Assembly: GCA_022827625.1 (NCBI GenBank)
Contig: JAJEIE010000033.1
Span: forward strand, 1 to 64,000
Origin: Candidatus Poribacteria bacterium
GTDB taxonomy: Bacteria > Poribacteria > WGA-4E > WGA-3G
Length of the DNA stretch: 64,000 nucleotides
Direction of reading: 5' to 3'
Part shown: one piece after another, positions 33,157 to 41,540 of the stretch
How the letters are laid out: each line of letters opens with the position of its first letter
Position numbering within the stretch: position 1 is the first letter of the stretch
Made by a program: the position numbers and the translations under genes
The notes under the pieces: generated by a model
Databases searched by the model: none
What the model was told of the DNA's origin: nothing
Seen by the model: the letters and a program-made list of their open reading frames with translations, nothing else

Positions 33157-36100
33157 GTGAAGCACCCCACCTTTTTCTTCTACACACTAACGATTGCTGC
33201 CATTCTATGTGTATCAACTCCCTTGTATTTACAAACCGTTGCTGCAGATCCGTACAGCACGCAGATAGCATTACCCGAAGGCGCAAAAGCACGGTTGGGT
33301 AAGGGTAGTATCAACGCGATAGCGTATTCACCCGATGGTACCCGCCTCGCCGTTTCAAGCACCCTTGGCATCTGGATGTATGACACCCACAGCGGAGAAG
33401 AATTGGAAGTGTTCGTCGCACGGAACGCGGATGCTGCCATCATGCAAACTGCGCCTGTGAGCATAGGAGACATCGCCTTCAGTCCCGATGGACAAACGCT
33501 CGCAAGTGCAGGGTACGACAGCGTTGTCCGTTTATGGGATGCTGTAACCGGGGAACAGAAAGCAATATTCACTGGACACGAGCGGAGCGCCGTTCAGATC
33601 GCCTTCAGTCCAGACGGACAAACCCTCGCAAGCGGCGGTGGATATTGGGACCCAACCGTGCGTCTGTGGGATATTAGTAGCGGCCGGCAAAATGCCATAT
33701 TCACGGGGCATGAGTCGGCTATCACCAGTCTTGCGTTCAGTCCAGATGGACAGACACTCGCAAGTGCAAGCAACGCCAATGAAGTTAAAACGATCCGTTT
33801 GTGGAATACTGCCAGTAGACAGCAAAAAGCAATACTCACCTCACACAATGCCCCTGTATATAGTCTTACGTTCAGTCCAGACAGTCGTATCCTCATAAGT
33901 GGGGAGGGATATGACCGTAGAACTGTCCGCCTATGGGATGTCAGCAGTCTTCAGAAGAAGCAGACACTCCCAGGACATCAAGGAAATGTCTATAGCGTCG
34001 TTTTCAGTCCAGATGGACAGACACTCGCAAGCGGCGATTCCGATGGCCACGTGTTTCTGTGGGATACAGTCAGTTGGGAACAGAAAGCTTCCATCGCGCA
34101 CACAACTGATGTCCAACACATCGCCTTCAGCCCAGACGGTAGGACACTCGCCATCGCTAACTCGGCGGAGGTGCATTTATGGGATGTCGTTAAAGGGGTT
34201 CCTATAAGACAACTTACCAAGCGTCTCGATGCACCGCTGTCAGTCGCCTTTAGTCCGGATGGACACACCCTTGCCAGCGGCAGCCGTGATGGGAGCGTTC
34301 AGCTCTGGAATGTTCGCAAGCAGCAACTCATAACCGCCTTGCCGGCACCACCACTCCTCAGATATGGATCCTGGGGATGGCATCCGTGGCGCGTCGAGAG
34401 TATAGCGTTCAGTCCGAACGGTAAAATCCTCGCAACTGTCGGGTATGAGCAGATATATCTATGGGAGCGCGTTCCACAACAATCGGGGTTACAAACCTCT
34501 TCCGCTATGTTATGGTGCCAAAAAGCGATACTTACTGGGCACACGAGCAATATTTATAGCATTGCCTTCAGTCCGGATGGACATCTAATCGCCAGTGGAA
34601 GTGCTGACCGAACGGTACGGCTTTTTGATGTTGAGAGCGGTCAGCATAAACGCACTTTCATAGGACATACAGGGACTATTTTAAGCGTTGTGTTCAGTCC
34701 CGATGGCAAAGCCCTCGCAAGTGGTGGTTACGACGACACTGTCCGATTGTGGAACATTGTTACAGGTGAAAATACAAAAATTCTGGCTACAGATACCTGG
34801 GTTATGGACGTTGCATTCAGTCCTGACGGGCAAACGCTCGCAAGCAGTGGGAGTTGGCGAGACAAAACTGTGATGTTGTGGGATGTTAGCACGGGGACCC
34901 GTAAAACGACCTTCGCACATACAGCGGAGCTGGGATCAATCGTCTTCAGTCCGGGTGGGCATACCCTCGCGGGCGGCGGTTCCGACGGCACTATACTGCT
35001 ATGGGATATGCAGACGAAAACACGGAAACGCATACACCGCGGGCATGCCGAATCAATTACAAGCATGGCATTCAGTCCGGATGGGCGCACATTCGCGAGC
35101 GGAAGTTATGACAGCACTGTGGTACTCTGGGAATTTGAACCGGCGGTAGAGGTAATACCAGCGACATACGTAGATAAGGGTGCAGCGGTGAAGGTCCAAG
35201 ATAGAGACGTTGTTGCGCCACCCCTCAGACAAGATGTGACACAATGGCATCTGCCTGAAGGGGCGAAAGCGCGCTTTGGAAAGGGCGGAATATCTGGAAA
35301 CGTGGTCTTCTCACCCGATGGTGCACAGTTGGTCGTTCCAACGTCGATCGGCATCTGGATATACGACGCCGACACAAACAATGCATTAAAACTTTACACC
35401 GAACATTCTCATAGGATCGGACGGGTTGCATTCAGTCCAGATGGCAAGACGCTTGTCGGTAGTCGGGACTGGGGAGATACCAAGGTCTATTTGTGGGACG
35501 CTCACACGGGGCAGCACAAAACTACCCTCGCTGGACATGCGGATGACGTGACGAACGTTGCTTTTAGTCCCGATGGTAACACAATCATCAGTAGCAGTGA
35601 AGATGGATCTCTATTCTTATGGGATGCTGTTACGGGTATGCCTTTCGCCACGTTCGGGGGGACTGAAGACGGTTGGATGAAGGCTCTCGCTATCAGTCCC
35701 GATGGCAAAACGCTCGCAAGTGGCGGATGGGCGGATCCCTTGCAGTTATGGAATATTAACACTCGGCAAACCGTTGCCATCCTTGAAAGTCATAGATTTT
35801 CTGTCGATGCAGTCGCTTTTAGCCCGGACGGTACCACCCTCGCCAGTGGGGGTTACGACGCGACAATCCGTTTGTGGGATGTTGAAAGCCACACCCTCAA
35901 AGCCGAATTCAGCGGTCCAACACGTCGCGTCTGGAGCCTCGCTTTTAGTCCTGACGGGCAAACCCTCGCCAGTAGCAGTGATGACGGCACTGTATTTTTG
36001 TGGGATGTTGAAAGCCACACCCTCAAAGCCACGCTCACGGGCCATACCCGTCCAACCACGAGTCTCGCCTTCAGTCCGAATGGCTTTACACTCGCCAGTG

Positions 36101-37446
36101 CAAGTCAAGACGGCACCATCCGACTCTGGGATGGAATAAAGGGTGACCATCGAGCGACTATTGCTGGGCATGCTGTGGAGGTCTCCAGTCTCGCGTTCAG
36201 TCCTGACGGGCAAAGCCTCGCAACCAGCGGTTGGGATAGCCTTGTGCAATTATGGGATATAGCAGATCCTGCACCGCTCAAAGCGATTCTGACAGGACAT
36301 TCAGAAGGCGTTGAGTCCATCGCGTTCAGTCCGGATGGGCAAACCCTTGCGAGTGGCGGCAGCAGTGGTTGGGCAGACAATAAAGTGTTCTTATGGGACA
36401 TAACGGGGACAGCCACACAGCAATCATCGACACTCGAATGCCAATTTCCTGTGGCAAGCAATCACGCAGCTGCTTACTTACATCATATTTCAACGGTGAG
36501 TGCGGTTGCCTTTAGTCCAGACGGCACCCGCCTCGCAGTCAGTGAAGAATATGAAAATAACAGAGTCATTCTGTTAGATGTTGCGACGGGTATGTCCGAA
36601 GCAGTGCTTGCTATCCCACAGACGAACAACTCAGACGGTGTCGCCTGCATTGCGTTCAGTCCAGACGGAAAAACACTCGCAGTTGGGTATTACAGGAACC
36701 TACGACTGTGGGATGTTCCCAGTGCAACACTCACTGCGACACTTGAAGGACATCGCCATTGGATTTCCGATGTTGCCTTCAGTCCAGATGGAGATATACT
36801 TGTCAGCAGTAGTTACCGGGACCCAGTCCGGGTATGGGATGTTGCCAGTGCTACAGAAATTGCAGTACTCAATGGACATACAAATGGTGCTCAGAGTGTC
36901 GCCTTCAGTCCGAGTGGCAAAACGCTTGCAATTGGCGGCACTTATAGAGACGGTATAGTGCGACTGTGGGATGTTCCCAACGCCAGGTATAAAACCACAC
37001 TCGTAGGACATAGGGATGGCGTAAACGACCTTGCGTTCAGTCCTGATGGTCGTACGCTCGCAAGTGGGGGCGGAGACGGAACTGTTCTCTTGTGGACCCT
37101 ACCCACTGAATCTGAAACGATCGGTGCACCACCCCAAAATTTACGAACCGCTAAGCAGACAGCTTTGCTGCAGAATTACCCGAATCCGTTCAACCCGGAG
37201 ACGTGGATACCTTACCAGCTGACAGAACCCGCTGAAGTTACTGTGCATATCTATACAGCAAAGGGAACCTTGATTCGCACGTTAACTGTTGGACACCGAC
37301 CTGCTGGTATCCACACACATCAAGGAGATGCCGTCCATTGGGATGGGAAGAACGAGTTCGGTGAATCTGTCGCAAGCGGTGTCTATTTCTACACACTGTC
37401 TGCAGGAAATTTCATAGCAACCCAGAAGATGTTGATTCAGAAATAG
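33157..37446 (+). CDS. Giant exported WD40 protein with FlgD-like C-terminal sorting domain
   Basis: A 1429-residue exported protein. A signal peptide (about residues 8-28) is followed by two long blocks that each begin LPEGAKAR-GKG and GIW-YD, with the repeated blade FSPDGQTLASGG...VRLWD. I count 14 FSPDG-type blades per block, 28 in total, consistent with four seven-bladed propellers; the block boundary is near residue 660-690 (about 35200). The last 85 residues (QNYPNPFNPETWIPYQL ... SGVYFYTLSAG) are a FlgD-Ig-like/type 9 secretion-like tail. The start is GTG with AGGAGGA upstream. Function unknown; such scaffolds often mediate protein-protein or cell-surface contacts. Confidence 0.9.
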   Translation: MKHPTFFFYTLTIAAILCVSTPLYLQTVAADPYSTQIALPEGAKARLGKGSINAIAYSPDGTRLAVSSTLGIWMYDTHSGEELEVFVARNADAAIMQTAPVSIGDIAFSPDGQTLASAGYDSVVRLWDAVTGEQKAIFTGHERSAVQIAFSPDGQTLASGGGYWDPTVRLWDISSGRQNAIFTGHESAITSLAFSPDGQTLASASNANEVKTIRLWNTASRQQKAILTSHNAPVYSLTFSPDSRILISGEGYDRRTVRLWDVSSLQKKQTLPGHQGNVYSVVFSPDGQTLASGDSDGHVFLWDTVSWEQKASIAHTTDVQHIAFSPDGRTLAIANSAEVHLWDVVKGVPIRQLTKRLDAPLSVAFSPDGHTLASGSRDGSVQLWNVRKQQLITALPAPPLLRYGSWGWHPWRVESIAFSPNGKILATVGYEQIYLWERVPQQSGLQTSSAMLWCQKAILTGHTSNIYSIAFSPDGHLIASGSADRTVRLFDVESGQHKRTFIGHTGTILSVVFSPDGKALASGGYDDTVRLWNIVTGENTKILATDTWVMDVAFSPDGQTLASSGSWRDKTVMLWDVSTGTRKTTFAHTAELGSIVFSPGGHTLAGGGSDGTILLWDMQTKTRKRIHRGHAESITSMAFSPDGRTFASGSYDSTVVLWEFEPAVEVIPATYVDKGAAVKVQDRDVVAPPLRQDVTQWHLPEGAKARFGKGGISGNVVFSPDGAQLVVPTSIGIWIYDADTNNALKLYTEHSHRIGRVAFSPDGKTLVGSRDWGDTKVYLWDAHTGQHKTTLAGHADDVTNVAFSPDGNTIISSSEDGSLFLWDAVTGMPFATFGGTEDGWMKALAISPDGKTLASGGWADPLQLWNINTRQTVAILESHRFSVDAVAFSPDGTTLASGGYDATIRLWDVESHTLKAEFSGPTRRVWSLAFSPDGQTLASSSDDGTVFLWDVESHTLKATLTGHTRPTTSLAFSPNGFTLASASQDGTIRLWDGIKGDHRATIAGHAVEVSSLAFSPDGQSLATSGWDSLVQLWDIADPAPLKAILTGHSEGVESIAFSPDGQTLASGGSSGWADNKVFLWDITGTATQQSSTLECQFPVASNHAAAYLHHISTVSAVAFSPDGTRLAVSEEYENNRVILLDVATGMSEAVLAIPQTNNSDGVACIAFSPDGKTLAVGYYRNLRLWDVPSATLTATLEGHRHWISDVAFSPDGDILVSSSYRDPVRVWDVASATEIAVLNGHTNGAQSVAFSPSGKTLAIGGTYRDGIVRLWDVPNARYKTTLVGHRDGVNDLAFSPDGRTLASGGGDGTVLLWTLPTESETIGAPPQNLRTAKQTALLQNYPNPFNPETWIPYQLTEPAEVTVHIYTAKGTLIRTLTVGHRPAGIHTHQGDAVHWDGKNEFGESVASGVYFYTLSAGNFIATQKMLIQK

Positions 37447-37521
37447 GGCTGAGATACTGAACGTCCTAATTTCTAACCAGAGCCATTCAATTGTCGGTTT
37501 TTGATCGCCTTTACTCAAAAA

Positions 37522-37620
37522 GTCGCGATTCGGAGATCGCTCCTACAGGGATATGTCGGGAATCGGAGATCGCTCCTACGGGGATATGTCGGGAATCGGA
37601 GTTCCCTCCTACAGGAGAAT
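37522..37620 (+). repeat. Three tandem 33-bp units
   Basis: Units at 37522-37554, 37555-37587 and 37588-37620 follow the form GTCG-GATTCGGAGATCGCTCCTACAGGGATAT. They match one arm (GTCGCGATTCGGAGATCGCTCCTAC) of the 135-bp fold-back element, so they look like tandem, one-sided copies of it. The third unit has the GTTCCCTCC variant of the other arm. They are non-coding, between the WD40 gene and the PorV-like promoter. Confidence 0.7.
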
Positions 37621-37649
37621 TGAATGCCTCTGAACCTAACGATCTTTGT

Positions 37650-37678
37650 TTGACTTCCACGCGACAATGTGATATACT
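37650..37678 (+). promoter_or_regulatory. Promoter for the PorV-like gene
   Basis: TTGACT (37650-37655, five of six) and TATACT (37673-37678, five of six) with a 17-base spacer. The start codon lies 30 bases after the -10 box. Confidence 0.6.
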
Positions 37679-37708
37679 AAATTTGGACTTTATCGACAGG
37701 GAGGAAAA

Positions 37709-38680
37709 ATGAGACATCTTAGATACCAGAGACGTATGTGCTGCAAGAGATATTGCCTTTTTACATATACACTCATCGCAATTTTTACCCTCATATCTCT
37801 GTCTACAGCAGCCGATAGCACAGACATCCACGAAAATGCCGGCACCCGCGCCATGACATTCCTCAAAATCGGGGTCGGCGCCGAGGCAATGAGCATGGGG
37901 GAATCGCAAGTCGCTGCGACCGATGACCTCTACGCATCATACTGGAATCCTGCCGGACTTACGAGACTCCAAAAACCGCAACTCGCGCTCATGCATAACG
38001 AGTGGTTCGCTGGAATCAACCACGAATTCGTTGGGTTCGCACTTCCACTTGGGAATATAGGCACCGTCGGCTTTAGTTCGAGTTACCTGTCTTTTGGTGA
38101 GTTACAGGGACGCGACCGAGAGGGGAACGAGACGACTATCTTCCGTCCCTACGATTTGGCGTTGATTCTCTCGTATGCCCGTAGTTTCGGCGACTCCCTT
38201 GCTTTCGGAACGAACGCGAAATTCTTACGCGAACAAATTGCTGACGCAGCCGGAACCGGTATTGCCTTCGATTTCGGCGTATTATACACCTTTCCCGGAA
38301 TGCCGCTCTCTTTGGGTTTCAACGCACAGCATCTCGGACCGAGAGTCAAGTTCATTGAGGAGGCTTTTGGGCTGCCTGTTACGTTTAGGCTCGGTAGTGC
38401 CTACAAACTCTGGAACGACGCGTTCACCCTCACCACTGACATTATCCGTCCATCCGATAATGATGTCGCGATAGGTGTCGGTGGGGGTTATACCATCGGC
38501 AATATCTTGCAACTCCGTACCGGTTATAAGTACAAGATCGGCGGCAACGATTTGGGAGCGATTTCTGGGCTGGCTGGCGGTTTTGGATTGACACTTCGGC
38601 AGTTCCAAATTGATTACGCCCTCGTCCCGTTCGGTGTCCTCGGATTGACCCACCGCTTCTCGTTGGTCGCTAATTTTTAA
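37709..38680 (+). CDS. PorV/PorQ-like outer-membrane beta-barrel protein
   Basis: A 323-residue outer-membrane protein of the PorV/PorQ (UPF0164) family. After a signal peptide (about residues 15-35) the mature N-terminus contains the family signature AGTRAMTFLKIGVGAEAMSM and ATDDLYASYWNPAGL. The remainder alternates amphipathic strands with Gly/aromatic turns (GTVGFSSSYLSFGEL, LQLRTGYKYKIGGND) and ends with the C-terminal Phe (SLVANF) of barrel proteins. PorV carries cargo to the type 9 secretion system; the neighbouring WD40 gene encodes a matching C-terminal tail. A full type 9 apparatus (SprA, PorK-N) is not in this window. Its stop overlaps the convergent C26 gene by four bases. Confidence 0.88.
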   Translation: MRHLRYQRRMCCKRYCLFTYTLIAIFTLISLSTAADSTDIHENAGTRAMTFLKIGVGAEAMSMGESQVAATDDLYASYWNPAGLTRLQKPQLALMHNEWFAGINHEFVGFALPLGNIGTVGFSSSYLSFGELQGRDREGNETTIFRPYDLALILSYARSFGDSLAFGTNAKFLREQIADAAGTGIAFDFGVLYTFPGMPLSLGFNAQHLGPRVKFIEEAFGLPVTFRLGSAYKLWNDAFTLTTDIIRPSDNDVAIGVGGGYTIGNILQLRTGYKYKIGGNDLGAISGLAGGFGLTLRQFQIDYALVPFGVLGLTHRFSLVANF

Positions 38681-39366
38681 TCCGACGCAGCTTTAATAAA
38701 CGCCTTAAACAATTTACCCCGGTGTTCACGAGATTCCGCAGTTTTGAACATCCGTTCTGGATGGTATTGCACACCCAGCATAAACTTTTTTGATTCGTCT
38801 TCTATGGCTTCAATAATCCCATCTTCTGATTGGGCAGTTACTGCAAAGCCGTCCGCTATTACTTTCAGGGCTTGATGATGTCTTGAATTGACTTCGGCGG
38901 TCTTTTCTTTTGTAATCTGATTTAGCAGGCTGTCCGGTTGAATCTTGATAGGATGCCAATCATCATCCGTATCTTCCATTCTCTTATGTGTCAAGTGGTC
39001 TGTAAATTGTGACGGAATATCTTGGTACAGACTTCCACCTATCATGACATTCATCACCTGAATCCCTCGGCAGACTCCAAAAACTGGAATATCTTTTTCC
39101 ATCGCCCATTCAAACACTTGTAATTCCAACTTATCTCGGCCTCGGTCAACGTCTGCAGTTTCGTGTTCTGTTTCATTGTAATGCACTGGGTCGATATCAG
39201 GACCACCTGTTAGCAAAAGTCCGTCGATATCAGTGAATTCAGAACTTGGAATATCAGGATACAAAATGCGAGGGATACCGCCGTGCTCTTCAATAGCACA
39301 GATGTAATTTTTAGAAGTGCCGCTTATAAACTCCGAGCTAAATGTAATTCCAATAATAGGTGCCAT
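38677..39366 (-). CDS. Class I glutamine amidotransferase-like (peptidase C26)
   Basis: A 229-residue cytoplasmic hydrolase of the peptidase C26/PuuD family, such as gamma-glutamyl-GABA hydrolase. GLLLTGGPDIDPVHYNE opens the domain, the nucleophile is C99 in FGVCRGIQVMNV, and VQYHPERM near residue 205 gives the His and Glu of the triad. The usual pathway is degradation of gamma-glutamylated polyamines, but no other puu gene is here. AAGGAAG precedes the ATG at 39366. Confidence 0.9.
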   Translation of the reverse strand: MAPIIGITFSSEFISGTSKNYICAIEEHGGIPRILYPDIPSSEFTDIDGLLLTGGPDIDPVHYNETEHETADVDRGRDKLELQVFEWAMEKDIPVFGVCRGIQVMNVMIGGSLYQDIPSQFTDHLTHKRMEDTDDDWHPIKIQPDSLLNQITKEKTAEVNSRHHQALKVIADGFAVTAQSEDGIIEAIEDESKKFMLGVQYHPERMFKTAESREHRGKLFKAFIKAASD

Positions 39367-39596
39367 GTATGAAATCTTCCTTATTAAGGCGTTTATATGT
39401 CCATTTGGTTCGCAAAGTAGAGTAAATAATGTGATTCATATCACTCTTGAGGGATGCCCCAACTTGTTGGGGACGCATTCAGGGAAAGACTCCCGAACAA
39501 GTTCTGGCATCTGGATGATCTTTTAATCTAACCCGTGTAGCCTATTAAATTATACCATATTCTAACCTCAGATAACAAACCAATCTAAATCGCTGA
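39367..39596. other. Gene-free spacer
   Basis: Between the C26 gene and the following repeat cluster no promoter or gene is evident. A hairpin-like stretch at about 39447-39468 (GGGATGCCCCAACTTGTTGGG) is the only structure seen. Confidence 0.45.
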
Positions 39597-39667
39597 GTTC
39601 GTAGTAGGGCAATTTATTGCCCATTGATAGCGTTTTATGACGTGCGATGAATCGCACTACTACAAAC
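39597..39667. repeat. Inverted REP pair, best-preserved copy
   Basis: GTTC-GTAGTAG leads into GGGCAAT-TT-ATTGCCC (39607-39622); then GTGCGAT-GA-ATCGCAC-TACTAC (39642-39663) and AAAC. This is the clearest example of the paired GTAG palindromes also seen at 32, 14772, 20272 and 24961. A tract of TTATAAC-like heptamers follows at 39692-39738. Confidence 0.7.
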
Positions 39668-39691
39668 ATCTTGGTCCTAATTCAAACCATC

Positions 39692-39738
39692 AACTTTATA
39701 ACTTATAACCTACAACTCACAACCCAGCACCCACAACC
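39692..39738 (+). repeat. TTATAACTTATAAC / CACAACCCA low-complexity heptamers
   Basis: ACTTTATAACTTATAACC followed by TACAACTCACAACCCAGCACCC is a degenerate tandem of six- to eight-base units. Similar tracts occur at 46213-46272 (reverse strand) and 63883-63902. Confidence 0.5.
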
Positions 39739-39788
39739 ATTTGCATTAACTAACGATGCATGGTATAATTTAGGATAATATTTATCAG

Positions 39789-39906
39789 GACTTACGTAAA
39801 TTGCGGAAATATCCGACATTGAGACGCAAGAAGCGTAAGTTTCTACCCCTTAAACCCCCTAAATCCCCCTTATCAGGGGGACTTTAAGAGAAAATGCGTA
39901 AGTCCT
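39789..39906. repeat. MITE-like element with AGGACTTACG ends
   Basis: AGGACTTACG (39789-39798) and CGTAAGTCCT (39897-39906) are perfect 10-bp inverted ends. Inside, a CCCCTTAAACCCCCTAAATC run and a TCCCCCT-TATC-AGGGGGA hairpin (39864-39881) are visible; GGGGGA/TTTAGGGG sequences like this are widespread in repeats of cyanobacteria and marine bacteria. It ends four bases before the next start codon. The same kind of ends bounds 14756-14878. Confidence 0.6.
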
Positions 39907-39910
39907 ATTT

Positions 39911-40666
39911 ATGTTACATCGTGAAGTTAGCAAAACAGCGTTATCTATTACAGAAGACGGCTTACCGATACTCGCATGCTGTTACGGTGACCTTGAACGT
40001 CCGACCTATCTCCATCCGCTCTATGCACCGAATGGACAGGTCGTAACAGCGGACGGGGACAACCGAGCGCAGTATCCACCGGGAATCTGCTTCACACTCG
40101 GAACCGTCAACGGCGCGCAGCGAGCAGCACATGAACGGAAGCTGACCGTTGTGGAATCTTCGGAAGAATTCGCAATTGTCACAACGTCCGGTGTCCCAGA
40201 ACCGTTCCTGATAGAGACATTCACGACAAAGGTCCATCTCCGCCAAACCGAAGTACAGGTGTTGGACATAGAGGTCTCACTACACGCACCAACGGTTTCA
40301 CTGGAAGTTGCGGGGAATACAGGGCTGGCGTGTCGGACTGTTGAGATGGAATACCGCAAAGCCTTGGATGCAGACGGACGGCTTGGCGAGTCGGAAGTCA
40401 ACGAAAATAAATCGGCGTGGGGAACAATTGCTGGTATCACGACTGCTGAACAAAATGCTGTCGGTGTCGCGATCTTTCCGCATCCAACAAACGGAGAAAC
40501 AACGTTCTTTGCTGACGATACATCGTACGGATTTCTGTTCGCGGCGGTCGCGCCTTTTACAGTCAATGTCGGTGCAACGCGTATCTTGAAATACCGGGTG
40601 CTCGCTTACATTGGTGATCTCTTTACTTTTGATGTCTGGAAATACCATCAAGATTATATTGGCTGA
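39911..40666 (+). CDS. DUF6807 (PmoA-family) protein
   Basis: A 251-residue protein whose segment RPTYLHPLYAPNGQVVTADG, followed by about 20 residues and TVNGAQR, matches the DUF6807 family (formerly called methane oxygenase PmoA, a misnomer). The usual motif DHPHHRG is replaced here by NRAQYPPG-type residues. There is no signal peptide. It is a beta-rich protein with no established activity; relatives occur in Planctomycetes and Bacteroidetes glycan-use loci. No ribosome binding site is visible in front of ATG 39911, because a repeat ends at 39906; translation may rely on a leader supplied by the element, or the 5' part may have been altered. Confidence 0.65.
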   Translation: MLHREVSKTALSITEDGLPILACCYGDLERPTYLHPLYAPNGQVVTADGDNRAQYPPGICFTLGTVNGAQRAAHERKLTVVESSEEFAIVTTSGVPEPFLIETFTTKVHLRQTEVQVLDIEVSLHAPTVSLEVAGNTGLACRTVEMEYRKALDADGRLGESEVNENKSAWGTIAGITTAEQNAVGVAIFPHPTNGETTFFADDTSYGFLFAAVAPFTVNVGATRILKYRVLAYIGDLFTFDVWKYHQDYIG

Positions 40667-40809
40667 GCCGCGTAATATGGTGCTTTCGGGATAAAAAATA
40701 GGAACTTGAAATATTTTGTGCATCCATACATTTACGCGACATAAATGAGATGGACAAGTATCGCCGTCCTCAGGAAAATTACAAACGCGCTTTTCAAGGA
40801 GATAGCACG

Positions 40810-41538
40810 ATGCCAGAAAAAATAGGCTTTGCCCCTACACTCGTCTATCCCGAATCAGACGGTGAACCAATGGCAGAAACTGAAAAACACCGAAAGGTCA
40901 TGATAGACATCATAGATATCCTGGAGCAGCATTTTCAACACCTACCTGACGTGCATGTGTCCGGGAACCTACTGCTCTATTATGAAGAAGGCAACCCTCG
41001 AAAAAGCATCTCGCCGGACGTGTTCATGGTTCGTGGTTTATCCAAAAAAGAGCTCCGGACGTATAAAACGTGGGAGCAACCCCCGACGCTTGATTTCGTA
41101 TTGGAACTTGCCAGCCCAAGCACTTTTCGTCGGGATTTTACGGAGAAAAAGCAGATTTATGAGAAGATACTCCGTGTTAAAGAGTACTATATCTATGACC
41201 CTTACGGTGAAATTGAACCGGATTTCATCGGGTTCAGACTCGTTGATACAGGCTATGAACCGATAGCGTTTGTAGAGGAGCGACTCTTGAGTGAGACACT
41301 GGGATTGGAATTAGAGGCACGAGACGGTATTTTGCGGGTATATGATCCGGCAATAGAGGCATGGTTGCAACCGTCTCGGGATCGCGTAGATATAGCAGAG
41401 ACGCGCGCTGCCGAGGAAGCACACGCACGAAAAGAAGCAGAGACGCGCGCTGCCGAGGAAGCACGCGCACGAAAAGAAATAGAAGCTGAACTCGTAGAAG
41501 CACGCGAGGCACTCAAACGCCTACAAACTTCCAAATAG
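40810..41538 (+). CDS. Uma2-family PD-(D/E)XK protein with coiled-coil tail
   Basis: A 242-residue protein of the Uma2 (DUF820) family, in which SISPDVFMV supplies the D and LDFVLELASPST the E of a nuclease-like fold, followed by KKQIYEKI and VKEYYIYDP. Uma2 proteins are highly expanded in cyanobacteria and Poribacteria-like genomes; function unproven. The C-terminal 50 residues are a charged helix with a near-exact duplication (AETRAAEEA-ARKE at 41396-41480). ATG 40810 has AAGGAG eight bases upstream and is preferred to 40750. The miaB gene follows after two bases. Confidence 0.85.
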   Translation: MPEKIGFAPTLVYPESDGEPMAETEKHRKVMIDIIDILEQHFQHLPDVHVSGNLLLYYEEGNPRKSISPDVFMVRGLSKKELRTYKTWEQPPTLDFVLELASPSTFRRDFTEKKQIYEKILRVKEYYIYDPYGEIEPDFIGFRLVDTGYEPIAFVEERLLSETLGLELEARDGILRVYDPAIEAWLQPSRDRVDIAETRAAEEAHARKEAETRAAEEARARKEIEAELVEAREALKRLQTSK

Positions 41539-41540
41539 GA

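Noticed and set aside
32425-33165. 246-codon antisense ORF over the second oxygenase
   Set aside because: The plus-strand oxygenase has catalytic motifs and operon spacing; the antisense product does not resemble a protein family.
35702-36139. Long alternative-frame ORF inside the WD40 gene
   Set aside because: It is a by-product of repeated DNA in the WD40 frame; the translation repeats in step with the blades.
37522-37620. Three regular 33-bp repeats, possible CRISPR
   Set aside because: Units are contiguous with no spacers, there are only three, no cas gene is near, and they match a fold-back element arm.
39911-40666. Methane oxygenase subunit from the PmoA label
   Set aside because: DUF6807 proteins are soluble beta proteins; no membrane helices or other pmo genes are present.
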